Below are positions 36,581-46,949 of a stretch of DNA of 64,000 nt, piece after piece (the stretch's first letter is position 1; the number at the start of each line of letters is the position of its first letter). Position numbers and translations under genes: made by a program. The notes beneath the pieces are model-generated. The model had not been told where the DNA came from, did not search any database, and was given only the letters and a program-made list of their open reading frames with translations. Source of the DNA: Macrobrachium rosenbergii (lineage: Eukaryota > Arthropoda > Malacostraca > Decapoda > Palaemonidae); contig NC_089781.1 in NCBI RefSeq assembly GCF_040412425.1, positions 48,538,727-48,602,726 on the forward strand. The letters are read 5' to 3'.

Positions 36581-38187
36581 TCAAAGGATGTTTTGTCCAG
36601 GGACCATTCCGACTCCAGCGGAGTTGTTCTGGACAGAGAGTCTGCAATGACATTCCGAACTCCCGCCAGATGGGTAGCTGACAAATGCCACTGGTGCTTG
36701 TTTGCTAGGGAGAATATTGCTATCATTACTTGGTTGATCCAGCTCGACTTGGAACCTCCCCTGTTTATACAATGCACCACTACTGCACTGTCCAAGACCA
36801 GCCTTATATGGATTAGTCTGGTTGGACGCAGTTTCTTTAACGTTAGAAAGACTGCCATTGCTTCGAGAACATTGATATGGAACTGGCAGAACATAGTGGA
36901 CCATGTTCCCTGCACTTTTTTGTGTTGAGAGTATCCTCCCCACCCGCTCAGAGAAGCATCCGTGTGAATCACTAATGCTGGAGGGGGGAACTGGAGAGGT
37001 ACTGACTTTGATAAGCACTTGACTGTTGTCCAGGGCCGGAGTCTCTTCCTCAGTATTTGCGGAATTAGGGACACCTTGTCTCTGAATCTGATGTTGGCAC
37101 GTCTCCGCCATACTCTGTTTATGTCTTTCAGTTTGGCTTTCAGGAGTAGATCCGTTATTGAAGCAAACTGAAGGGAACCTAAGACCCTTTCTTGGGTACA
37201 GCGGGAAGCTTTCCTGTTCATGAGGAATTGTCTGGTTGCTTTGGCTATTTCTTTCCGCTTGGCTGGCGGAAGAGATAGCTTGTGTGGGCGTAGGTCCCAC
37301 TGGATTCCCAACCACTGAAAGCGGCTCTCCGGAACTAGGCGGGACTTCTCCCTGTTTATTTGGAAGCCCAGAGATTCCAGAAAACCGATTACTATGGTTG
37401 TTGCTTTCCGACATTCGCTGGCGTTGGGTGCCCAAATTATCCAATCGTCCAGGTATGCGGCTAGCATGATGCCTTGAGACCGTAGTTGCTGAACTACTGT
37501 ATCTGCCAGTTTGGTGAAAATTCTGGGGGCTATGTTGAGCCCGAATGGCATGACTCTGAACGAGTACGCTTGCTTTCCTAGTCTGAACCCTAGGTAAGGA
37601 GAGAACCTTCTCGCAACCGGGACGTGATAACAGGCGTCTGAAAGATCTATAGAGGTGGTTACGGCTCCACGGGGCAGTAGGGTCCGAACCTGCGAGATTG
37701 TGAGCATGCGAAACTTGTCGCATTGAATGTATAAATTGAGACGAGACAAGTCTAGGATTACTCTTTGTTGACTGGAGCCTTTCTTCGGAACGCTGAACAG
37801 TCTGCCCTGAAACTTCAAGTGCCTCGCTTTCTTTATAGCCCTCTTTTGTAGTAGGTCCTTCACGAAGTCCTGGAGGGCTTTGGATGGTGATTGATGGAAC
37901 CTGACTAGTGGAGGAGGGCCTCTGCTCCAGCTCCAACCCAGGCCCTTGGAGACTATGCTGTGGGCCCACAGACTGAAGGTCCATTGGTCCCGAAAATGAT
38001 ACAGCCTCCCACCTACCTGAGGAGTCTCACTGGGCGGGAGATGGTCTGCCTCCTCTGCTACCTCGGCCTCCTCTCCCTCGGGAGATGGAGCGAGACGCCG
38101 ATTTGCCTCTAAAGGAGCCTCTGGCTCTGCTTCCCCTGGCGTTTCGGTTAAATGCCCAAAATGCCCCATGACTTTTGTATGAGGCAT
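36253..38187 (-). CDS. DIRS-3 reverse transcriptase-RNase H
   Basis: A 644-codon uninterrupted frame. RT: VILDLSRLNLYIQCDKFRML (about residues 150-170), motif A VTTSIDLSDACYHVPV, FRLGKQAYSFRVMPFGLNIA (motif B region), AAYLDDWIIWAP with the two catalytic aspartates, and FQINREKSRLVPESRFQWLG. RNase H: LVIHTDASLSGWGGYSQ, LEAMAVFLTLKKL, LVLDSAVVVHCINRGGSKS and HLAGVRNVIADSLSR supply the D-E-D-D set. A following conserved block (LFATESNHKLPCYVAPNLDP; VALVAPNWPKSNWFPLLLEL) is typical of DIRS proteins. The first Met is not necessarily the real start, because the frame overlaps Gag and may be reached by frameshifting or reinitiation. It was probably functional recently. Confidence 0.9.
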   Translation of the reverse strand: MPHTKVMGHFGHLTETPGEAEPEAPLEANRRLAPSPEGEEAEVAEEADHLPPSETPQVGGRLYHFRDQWTFSLWAHSIVSKGLGWSWSRGPPPLVRFHQSPSKALQDFVKDLLQKRAIKKARHLKFQGRLFSVPKKGSSQQRVILDLSRLNLYIQCDKFRMLTISQVRTLLPRGAVTTSIDLSDACYHVPVARRFSPYLGFRLGKQAYSFRVMPFGLNIAPRIFTKLADTVVQQLRSQGIMLAAYLDDWIIWAPNASECRKATTIVIGFLESLGFQINREKSRLVPESRFQWLGIQWDLRPHKLSLPPAKRKEIAKATRQFLMNRKASRCTQERVLGSLQFASITDLLLKAKLKDINRVWRRRANIRFRDKVSLIPQILRKRLRPWTTVKCLSKSVPLQFPPPALVIHTDASLSGWGGYSQHKKVQGTWSTMFCQFHINVLEAMAVFLTLKKLRPTRLIHIRLVLDSAVVVHCINRGGSKSSWINQVMIAIFSLANKHQWHLSATHLAGVRNVIADSLSRTTPLESEWSLDKTSFEWICSQVPGLQVDLFATESNHKLPCYVAPNLDPLAHSTDAMSIDWNKWQRIYLFPPVNLLMKVLLKLRTFKGQVALVAPNWPKSNWFPLLLELKLQCIQIPRPKLTQIV

Positions 38188-39747
38188 TGAACGCCGGAGA
38201 CGTTACGTATGTAGGAGAGGCGAGCGTGTGCTGGGCTGGTTGAACCAGCACATACTGTGGCTGAGGCTGAGCCTTAGAGGTTGAAGGCTGGCCGGCTGGA
38301 GAGACCGGAACAGCCTGCAGCAACGTCTGGGTAGGAGGCCTTTTGAATTTCTTGAACCTCTTCCCGGGTCTGGGATGAGGTCCGGCGGACTCCGTTAACT
38401 TCCGCTTGTAGGGGAAACCCCAGCGGGAGCGGAGGCTTTGGTTAGCCCTGGTAGTTTCCGTCAGGACTGCGTCTACCTCTTCCTGGGGGAAGAGATTAGC
38501 CCTCCAGATGGAGCTCTTCATCAGCCTATTGGGCTCGTGCTGAATAGAAGCTGCCATAAAGATGTGTTTCCGGCAGTTCATCCGAGCCACTATGAAATCA
38601 TATAGGTCCTGCTGGAACCCCGCCATTAGGGATTTAGTCAGGACCTGAAAGAGGGCTTCTTCATTATAGACAACCGAAGTTGCCTCCACCAAAGTCAGGG
38701 AATGTAGGGACCGACTTAACCTGCCCTTGGTCTCAGCTTCGGCCTTCAGGAGAGAATCTGGGATTTCCGGAAGCTGCTCGCTGAAGAGGGCAGAAGCGCA
38801 ATCAGGGTCAAGCCTACCCACAGTAAAAGTGGCCGGAGCTCCCTTCCAAAAATCAGAATCTCCGGGGAAGACTAAAGAGGTGGGATCTGTCTCCCGGAGT
38901 TGTGGAAGGGGCTTGCCCTCAATGCCTGCCTGACTGGTAAGCAGGGCTACCATAGTCGTGCAGGGGGTGGGGATAGTATCTCCCACTGAGAACATCGTAA
39001 ACGAACCCTTGACCAGGGTAAGTTTCGTGTTCTCAGCTTGCCACTCTGTAAGCGTGCGCAACAGGGTGGACTGAGCCTGGTCCCTTGGAAAGATGACAGT
39101 TTCTTTCGGGACCTTGTCCGATCTTATCCAGGCTTCCTCGGTAAGCCTGGCATAACCTGGGAAGGGGGGCAGTAAGCCAGGTGGGAAGAACTCTAGTTCC
39201 TCCAACCTGCGAGTACCCAGACCTTCGATGGTAAGGGTGTCTTCATGCTGAGGCGCATAAAGAGCCAGGCGCCAAGGGTTTCCCTTATTGAAGGGGGGAA
39301 GACCGGAACAGCCAAGGGCTGAGCGACTGTCCCAGCGCGCATAAACCCTGAGATCAAGCTCTCCTGGCTTTTCACCTTCTCTGCTAGGGATTTAACAGAG
39401 GCATTTGACGACTTCAGATCGGAAGACAACTGGGAGGAGAGTTGGGTCAACTTCTCTTCCACCCTCTTGTCTAACTTCTCCATAAGAAGTTCAGCAAATG
39501 ACTCTGGGTCAAAGGAAGGACGAGGGGGACTCGCCTTACCCTGCTTGGATCTCGATCCCTTTCCAGAGGGGGGGCGCCTTGCTCGTGGACGGCACGGGGC
39601 TAGGGGCCCGTGATGACTTCGAGGGAGCACCGGAGCGCTTCTGGGGTTTAAAGGACTTGGACAAGGTCTTCGTTTTCACAGATTTTACCTTGGGGACAGT
39701 AGACCTTGACCTGTCCTCAAGGTAAGAGGATTTTCCATCCAAACCCT

Positions 39748-39820
39748 CTAAAGGAAGAAACGGAAGAGGAAGGAGAGCTGAAGAGAGGATCGGAAGTTTC
39801 TGCCTCACTTACCCCGTTAC
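39748..39820 (-). other. Probable spliceosomal intron 2 in DIRS-3 Gag
   Basis: A 73-bp interval with donor CCAAG|GTAACG and acceptor TTTCTTCCTTTAG|AG. Removing it joins codons as DQ-EGLDGK, in frame with the Lys/Ser-rich region. DIRS-1 has a 78-bp interval at the same place with its own GT and AG ends. Confidence 0.6.
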
Positions 39821-40118
39821 CTTGGTCCGGGTCGACGTTCATGGGTTCCAGGTTGAGGTTGATCGCCGCAACCTCCTCTGCTACCTCTCCGCAAATGGCC
39901 GCTTCTTCGTGGGAGGGTTCCGTCATCTCCCGGATCCCAGCGATCAAGGGGGCGGTTACTTCCGCCGGGACGGACGCTGAGACCCAGGCGCCGGGGTAGA
40001 GGATACTGCAGATAGCTTCAGACAGAACGTAGGGCTTCCCCGACCCGACGTTCCTCCCAAAGCCACTGACCCAGGTCTTGAGGGTCAGCAGCGAAGAGTC
40101 GCCGGAGCTGCGGTCGGC

Positions 40119-40223
40119 CTGAAAGAAGGAGATTGCTAGTGACGAAATCTCCAACTGTCATAAATATATCAATAAAGGTCATAAACTCAAGAAAGAACAA
40201 TGGTTAGGGAACAAGTGGCTTAC
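40119..40223 (-). other. Probable spliceosomal intron 1 in DIRS-3 Gag
   Basis: A 105-bp interval with donor GAGTCG|GTAAGCC and a pyrimidine-rich acceptor TCCTTCTTTCAG|GCC. It is phase 0. The 123-bp equivalent in DIRS-1 (24,299-24,421) has the same flanking codons and splice dinucleotides although the interior differs. Confidence 0.65.
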
Positions 40224-40394
40224 CGACTCATTCAACACTTGCTCGTAGAGAGCGTAGCACACCTCACATCCGTCGGGGTGCCAGACAATCAGGTCCCCGA
40301 CACGAACTGAGCAGCCGGAGTGGGACCGACACACTTCGTGTCCACAAGCCTGTTGCAGGACCGCCGTGCACCCCTGCTCCTGACAACGAACCAT

Positions 40395-42635
40395 CTATAA
40401 TGGAAAGATGATACATGAGTATGCTAATAAGGCGCGCCGGAGTAGGGTGCCGGAGCTTGGCCTTAATTTAAAAGGACTGACGGAGCATGCAATGGTCTGG
40501 TCAGACCCCGCCGGAGAGATTCCGGCAATAAGGGGTAAAACTAACATACATGTGTAAAACGATAGGGACCGCCGGAGTAAATCCGGAGTTACTAGAGGTC
40601 CAAAGTGTGAACATGCGTCATAAACAAAATAGCAGATTTACTAATACCCCCGGACACGGTCCGGTGGAGGTAAAGTAATATACAGCACAAAATGGTTAAC
40701 CTTAGTGTTTGCCAAAAAACAACAGATATGATACAATGGTTATAAAATTCCGCTTAGTGCCGGGGGAATCGAGTTACACCATACTTATGGTGGCGGCGGA
40801 GGAGGCGGGGTGAGCGCCGTCCAACCACGCACCATACCCACCGGAGTGGTAACAACAGCGAGAGGGTAACAGGAGACCCGACAACACGGCGGAAGAAAGA
40901 TCTGGCAAAAGTCAAGATAGATACCCAGGGAATATGGTCGATGTTCTAGATGTATAGAACAGGGAACAAAATAAGGACAACCATAGCTAGCAGAAGAGCG
41001 GACACCGAGACGGAGGCCAGTCAGGTGGATAACACTAACTGGATACCGTATTAACTCTCCACGGGGTGACGGACTCAAGAGAACGACAACCCCGGGCAGG
41101 GAGAAACTCAGTCACGCGCTGATGCTAATGAAGGGTAGGGTATAGGCAAATGGAGGGAACCTACAGTAGCGGCCAGAGAGTGGGAGGGCACCCCCCGGAC
41201 GCCGATAGCAACCCCACTAGGCGTCGATCATGGGAGAACGACAACCACAGGGGGGGAGAATACTAGGAAACACTCCATAAGCTAAAAGGATGCAAAGAGG
41301 TGGTAATCAATATTGGTGGCCAGGGAAGTGGGAAGCACCCCCAGACACCAAAAGAACTCCCCACGGGGTGCCGATCAACAGAGATTGGCGACCCTGGGAA
41401 AGGGAGAACTAGGGAGAACCACTCAATGCAAAGGAAAGGGTAAGGAATGTTAGGCTAGCGACATGGAAAACAGGGTTAGGGCTCAGAGCACCCGACCCCA
41501 GGCACGCTTCATGATGTATACGAAGACAGCCAAGGGTGGAAGGGGGGAGGGGGGGTGGTAGGAGAGAGGGGGGCCCACGAAGTCAGGATGCCTGCCCCGA
41601 CACCTACGGCTCGGATAGGAGTAGGCTACGAATAAGAAGACCCTCGCTATTCTAGCCTAACCCTACTAGGACTCAAGAGTCCAATCGGGAAGGACGAAAT
41701 AGGGGGAGGGGGAAAACACAGGCCTAATAACACTCCTCCGAACCAGACGACATCATCGGGAAGGCACAGAATCATGAAACTCTCCTACTCACCCAACCCT
41801 CCCTCCAAGCTAGGGGAGGGAGCAAAGAGCCGTAAGGTAGCCTAACTTCCTAGGCTAACCTACCGAAGCCGACCAGCGGTTAAGAAGGCTAGCCTAGGAG
41901 GACAAACACGGGAACTATCAGACTAAGGTAACACTAAAAGTTAACCACATAATATATAATATAACGTACATAGCATATATGCAAATAGGAATTATATAAT
42001 AAAAGACACATGTAGAAGGGCGATCCAAACCAAAAGCGATATGAGACGCGGATGGTAAAATGGCCGACCCTACGATCAAGCGTAAACAATTAATCCAAAA
42101 ATATCAATGTCATCCGTAAACATATAAAAAGGTGAAAATAAATAGCATAACCGTACCATCTCAGAGAATATACCCGAGAGCTGGAGGAGGAGTGGGTCCA
42201 AGGATAAAATGGAATTATGATCACAAAGGCGAGAGGGGGAAATCTCATAGCCTAAGAGAGGAGAGGACCCGCGCCTCCCCAGGGAAGGGGTAATTCAGAA
42301 AAAACAAACTCCGACGAGGAGTGAATAAGAATTATGTAAAACACACATAAAAATATATCTCATATAAAAAGGGGGGAAAGTCCCACCGTAAACCACACAA
42401 GGACTGAAGGTTGCGTGAGGTCGGAAGCAAGGCGGCCGAGACCGGCGTTATATTCAATCCCCTAATTATTGAATTAGACGGTAAATAAGGAGCCTCAGCC
42501 GCCTACAAACAAACGGGAGATGGAACTCAACTTAGGTGAAGAAAAATCCTGGCTGGAAGACATAATGTCGCACAGAAAAAGCGCAAAAAAGCACACCAAA
42601 GAGAACAACAACAAGGCGTTGACGCGTGCTAAAAC
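40395..42635 (-). other. DIRS-3 5' leader
   Basis: About 2.2 kb without a recognisable gene. It contains three perfect CCGGA...TCCGG palindromes (40,511-40,525, 40,572-40,586, 40,650-40,664) and three diverged tandem units of about 155-160 bp starting near 41,056, 41,209 and 41,371. G and A runs are common. An acceptor at 40,395 suggests the leader is spliced. Confidence 0.55.
41050..41430. repeat. Diverged tandem repeat, about 157 bp x 2.5
   Basis: Recurring phrases CACGGGGTG or CACTAGGCG, then AGAACGACAACC or AGATTGGCGACC, then GGGAGAA at about 41,056, 41,209 and 41,371 within the DIRS-3 leader. Confidence 0.55.
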
Positions 42636-42923
42636 GGAATGCCAATATGGCGGCTGAGTTGTTGGTAGTCGGGGAGCTGGTGCGGGCGTTGTTACGGCAC
42701 CTTGCTCTGGGGGATTTTGAGATTGGGAATATCTACAGGGCAGAGGCCTGTGGCAGTGACAACACTCACCCTTTCCTATACACGACTCCATTTTATGGAG
42801 CTCGCACTGGGGGTAGTAACCCCAGCATTGCATTTAGTTTTTCTCTGGTATGTTTAGCAATGAATTTACCTAGAAATGTGTACTAAGTGGCAATTTCACC
42901 GGCTGACACAGGTAAAGGCCCAG

Positions 42924-42926
<3 letters not shown>
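42636..42926. repeat. DIRS-3 inverted terminal repeat (5' side)
   Basis: Reverse complement of the inner part of 34,400-34,715. It ends AGGTAAAGGCCCAGAAA against (TA)n. Confidence 0.88.

Positions 42927-43243
<317 letters not shown>

Positions 43244-43336
<93 letters not shown>
43244..43336. repeat. (TA)n microsatellite
   Basis: TA run between the dispersed motif and the 3' end of PLE-3. Confidence 0.95.
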
Positions 43337-43337
<1 letters not shown>

Positions 43338-43756
43338 GATTATTATCACTTTTGTACGTGATTCATTTATCACACATTACCACAGGTGAAAAATAAGAAA
43401 CGGGGTGTAGGTCCTGACCGGTTTTCGACTTTATTTCCAAGCCTTTGACAAAGGACTGATACAGAGTGTGAGAAGTCACAAATATATATACTACAAGAAC
43501 AGTACTGACGAACATACACAAACCGTTAGGGACTCCATATCCCCACTCAGGCCGGTGTCGAGGTAGGAGTGGCCTTTAAAACTCATTTGGCTAAAAATCA
43601 CAATAGACTCTCTGGGGACATTGCTGATAAACAGACCATACCCCACCTCAGATCCACACCTGACAGGTGTCATGGAGGCGGAGTTTGGAAACTCATTAAC
43701 ATTACTACCCTCGTACTGTGTTTACAAATATGATAGTCCTATTTTCATACATCTCT
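43337..43756 (-). repeat. PLE-3 terminal repeat, 3' copy
   Basis: Begins ATGATTATTATCACTTTTGT next to (TA)n, includes GGTCCTGACCGG and GGGGACATTGCTGATAAACA, and ends near TTTTCATACATC. It is nearly identical to 46,138-46,558. Confidence 0.87.
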
Positions 43757-43766
43757 ACTGCCTACC

Positions 43767-46136
43767 TTAAAGTTTAAACAATTTACAAATTTCTTTTGAT
43801 ATTAAAGGATCAAGTTTATACATCCCTTGACTGATATTCATATTATGGTTGTAACTTTCTTTTATAAAGCTAGATTCAATGATGTTCCTTTCCAGTGCAT
43901 TATTAGAATATACAATCCTTTTTGCCCCTTCCCAGTTGATAGCATGATTGTTCTCACTAACATGTACAAATATACCACTGTTCCCTTGTGCATACCTCAC
44001 ACATTTCTTATGTTGTTCAATTCTTTTTTCCAGTGCTTTCCCGGTTTGGCCAATATAAAAGTTGTCACAAGACTTACACGGAATTTTATATACACACCCT
44101 TTAGTATTGTCTGGGGAGTTCTTGATAAGTACATTTTTCATTGTTGTATTGTTCTTAAATGCGACATTAACACCAAAATTCTTAAGAAGATGAGGGATAT
44201 CTTTCATATTATTATTATAAGGCAAAACAAGCAAATTTTTTGTGTTGTAAGGTTCTTTCTGGTTTTGATACATAGTCTTTTTTGCCGCTTCAAATGCACT
44301 GTTTAATACACTATCAGGATATTTCAATTTTTTGCCTGCATTCCTAATCTTATCTATTTCATCATCAATATATTCAGGGCTACATACCCGTAATGCTCTT
44401 AAAAACATAGATGAAAACACTGACTTTTTAACCTTATTGCTTTGTCCAGAATAGAAATGCACATAGGAAGAAATATTAGTGGGTTTTCTATACACACTAT
44501 ATTTAAACCCACTACTATTTCTTCGTATGAGGACATCCAAAACGGTAAGCACCCATCATTTTCCATTTCCATCGTGAATTTAATTGATGGTACTAATTGA
44601 TTTAACTTGGCAAAAAGTTTTTTACATCTTGGTTCCCTGGCCATACACAAATTATGTCGTCAACATACCTAAACCATGTTACATTACGTGGGATTATGTT
44701 GTTTAATATCTTCTTTTCAAAAAATTCCATATATAAGTTACTTAACACTGGGGATAGAGGGTTTCCCATTGCCATACCAAAATTTTGTGAGTAAAATTTA
44801 CCATTAAATTCAAATTTACAATCTTTTACACATAATTTAATCAGTTCAATTAAAGTACTTTTAGAAAATGGGATATCCAGCTGTGTGTTCTCTAACAATT
44901 CAGATAAAAACGCCATCAGATCATCTATTGGCACCTTTGTGAATAGTGATACAACATCAAAACTTACAAGCCTGGATTCACTATTAATCTCTACACTATT
45001 TAGTTTATTTATCAGGTCCACATTATTCTTGATATTTGCATTTGAGATGGTACCTACTAACGGGTTAAGAATATCTACTAAGTACTTCGCTAGCTTGTAA
45101 GATGCGGAACCAACTGAACTGATAATTGGCCTGGCAGGAAAGTTTGCTTTGTGAGTTTTTATTGTACCATACATGTATGGTAGCGATGGAGAGGTCACAC
45201 ACAACTTCTTTTTATAAGGCTTTCGTTACCTTTTAACAGGTTTTTCACTTTCTTATTGAAACCACTATTCATATTGTCTATCGGGTTCTTATTTAATTCT
45301 TTATATGTGTTATCATCACCTAAAAGATTTTGCATTTTTTCTATATATTCACTTTTATTTAAAATTACAAGGGCGCCTGATTTATCTGCTTTTGTCATGT
45401 GTATATTTTTATCTTTTTTTCAGTTCATTAATAGCAACCATAAATCTTTTGGGGACGTTTGTGGTGTCTGATTTTTTCATACTTCCATAAATCACTCCCC
45501 TTTAACCATGTTCACTTCTTCATTCGTTAAATCACTATATTTTTCCAAATTACACAGTCCTTTAGTTATTTCCACACTATTCCTTCCGCCAGAGATAAAG
45601 CAAAGTTTAAGCCGTAGCCTAAGGCACTAGTTACATTTCTATCCAGCTGTTTGTTTGATAAGTTGACGACACATTCATGATTGGCGTTGTTGGTCCAAGG
45701 GCTTCTTTCAATCAACAGTTTCATTTTATTATCGTGTTTACTTTTCAGTTTCCGATACACTTGATTCCTCATCTTCACATGACAATATTCACGTAGGGAA
45801 TCTCTCCAATCTGGTGGTATTGAGGCTTCAAAATGTCGTCTTTTTTCTCGTGAGATCTTCAAAGTTCTTTTGGTTTCCAATGTTTTGATGTTGATATGTT
45901 TTTCCAATGGTAATTTTATATGGCACGTTGTATTTCACCAAGGGTTGGTCTTCTAATTTCAGCAAGGAATTGGTTATGAACGATCTTGGTATCACTTGTT
46001 CATCCCGACATTCACGTAAAAACCGCAGGTGTTCCTTTGTTGGTATGAGCTGAGTGAGGGCGTCGGCAAATTCTCTGACGGCATATTCCAAGATGGGGAA
46101 AAGAACACAGAAAGATCGGAAGGAAATGGTATCCAT
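43767..46136 (-). pseudogene. PLE-3 reverse transcriptase-GIY-YIG protein, frameshifted
   Basis: About 790 codons, nearly full length, in at least five frame segments. The N-terminal part (46,136-45,566) has LEDQPLVKYNVPYKITIG and a VVNLSNKQLDRNVTSALGYG block typical of PLEs. Next are MTKADKSGALVILNKSEYIE (45,398 on), MYGTIKTHKANFPARPIISS and SFDVVSLFTKVPIDDL (RT motif A, about 45,000), GMAMGNPLSPVLSNLYMEFF (motif B) and FRYVDDIICVWP (catalytic YVDD, about 44,660). The C-terminal part (44,552-43,767) has GFKYSVYRKPTNISSYVHF and the endonuclease CVYKIPCKSCDNFYIGQTGK followed by LEKRIEQHKK, with its CxxC pair, ending SKEICKLFKL. All catalytic boxes are readable. Frameshifts near 45,850, 45,500, 45,200, 44,620 and 44,550 inactivate it. 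Confidence 0.87.
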
Positions 46137-46137
46137 T

Positions 46138-46628
46138 GATGATTATTATCACTTTTGTACGTGATTCATTTATCACACATTACCACAGGTGAAAAATAAG
46201 AAACGGGGTGTAGGTCCTGACCGGTTTCGACTTTATTTCCAAGCCATTGACGAAGGACTGATACAGAGTGTGAGAAGTCACAAATATATATACTACAAGA
46301 ACAGTACTGACGAACATACACAACCATTAGGGACTCCATATCCCCACTCAGGCCGGTGTCGAGGTAGGAGTGGCCTTTTAAAACTCATTTGGCTAAAAAT
46401 CACAATAGACTCTCTGGGGACATTGCTGATAAACAGACCATACCCCACCTCAGATCCACACCTGACAGGTGTCATGGAGGCGGAGTTTGGAAACTCATTA
46501 ACATTACTACCCTCGTACTGTGTTTACAAATATGATAGTCCTATTTTCATACATCATCTTAAGAACCTTAAAGTTTAAACAATTTACAAATTTCTTTTTG
46601 ATATTAAAGGATCAAGTTTATACATCCT
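46138..46628 (-). repeat. PLE-3 terminal repeat, 5' copy with gene tail
   Basis: Direct repeat of 43,337-43,756. It also carries about 70 bp encoding the end of the PLE protein (the SKEICKLFKL region), as at 43,767-43,830. This shows it belongs to a second, truncated unit. Confidence 0.85.
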
Positions 46629-46667
46629 ACACCTTGTTTCTTATTTTTCACCTGTGGTAATGTGTGA

Positions 46668-46668
<1 letters not shown>

Positions 46669-46755
<87 letters not shown>

Positions 46756-46864
46756 TATATATAAGAGCCAGTTGTGATTCAAACTTTTGCAAGTCAATGT
46801 AAAATCAGTCAATACAGGGTTCAGTATTTAGTTTAAGAATATACAGTATATAGATATATATATA

Positions 46865-46930
<66 letters not shown>
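46669..46930. repeat. (TA)n tracts around dispersed motif copy d
   Basis: TA runs at about 46,670-46,752 and 46,848-46,930. Between them, at 46,761-46,844, is another copy of the dispersed motif (ATAAGAGCCAGTTGTGATTC ... GGTTCAGTATTTAGTTTAAG). Confidence 0.88.
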
Positions 46931-46933
<3 letters not shown>

Positions 46934-46949
46934 TTAAAAGTAATTGCTT

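Larger units (their letters stand above)
38027..40394 (-). pseudogene. DIRS-3 Gag, three exons, two frameshifts
   Basis: Exon 1 (40,394-40,224) starts at ATG right after an acceptor (TTTCCATTATAG) and encodes C4-x4-C9, C17-G-H-x2-C22-x2-H25-x2-C28 and WH-x3-C43-x2-C46, a compact probable zinc-binding module. Intron 1 is 40,223-40,119. Exon 2 (40,118-39,821) encodes an acidic region (SHEEAAICGEVAEEVAAINL). Intron 2 is 39,820-39,748. Exon 3 (from 39,747) encodes a Lys/Ser-rich region, a helical stretch (KLTQLSSQLSSDLKSSNASV) and the conserved core TIEGLGTRRLEELEFFPPGL, then ends in an Arg/Gly/Ser-rich tail (SASRSISRGRGGRGSRGG). Splicing keeps the frame (phase 0, then phase 1). Frame changes at the C run near 39,570 and near 39,290 break exon 3. 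The family is DIRS Gag by position and by similarity among the three copies. Confidence 0.75.
43337..46668 (-). mobile_element. Penelope-like element PLE-3 with direct repeats
   Basis: Minus-strand PLE flanked by direct repeats of about 420 bp (43,337-43,756 and 46,138-46,558). The outer repeat continues for a further 70 bp into the last codons of another copy of the same gene (46,559-46,628), so it is the remnant of a tandem, 5'-truncated upstream unit. A short inverted piece of the repeat (46,624-46,668) caps the left-over unit before (TA)n. Tandem units with partial upstream copies are characteristic of Penelope-type insertion. Confidence 0.85.

Noticed and set aside
36581..37984. A 467-codon minus-strand frame overlapping the DIRS-3 RT
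   Set aside because: It is a shadow frame of the RT-RNase H gene, rich in Ser and Gln from frame bias. Only its last part may extend the recombinase frame upstream.
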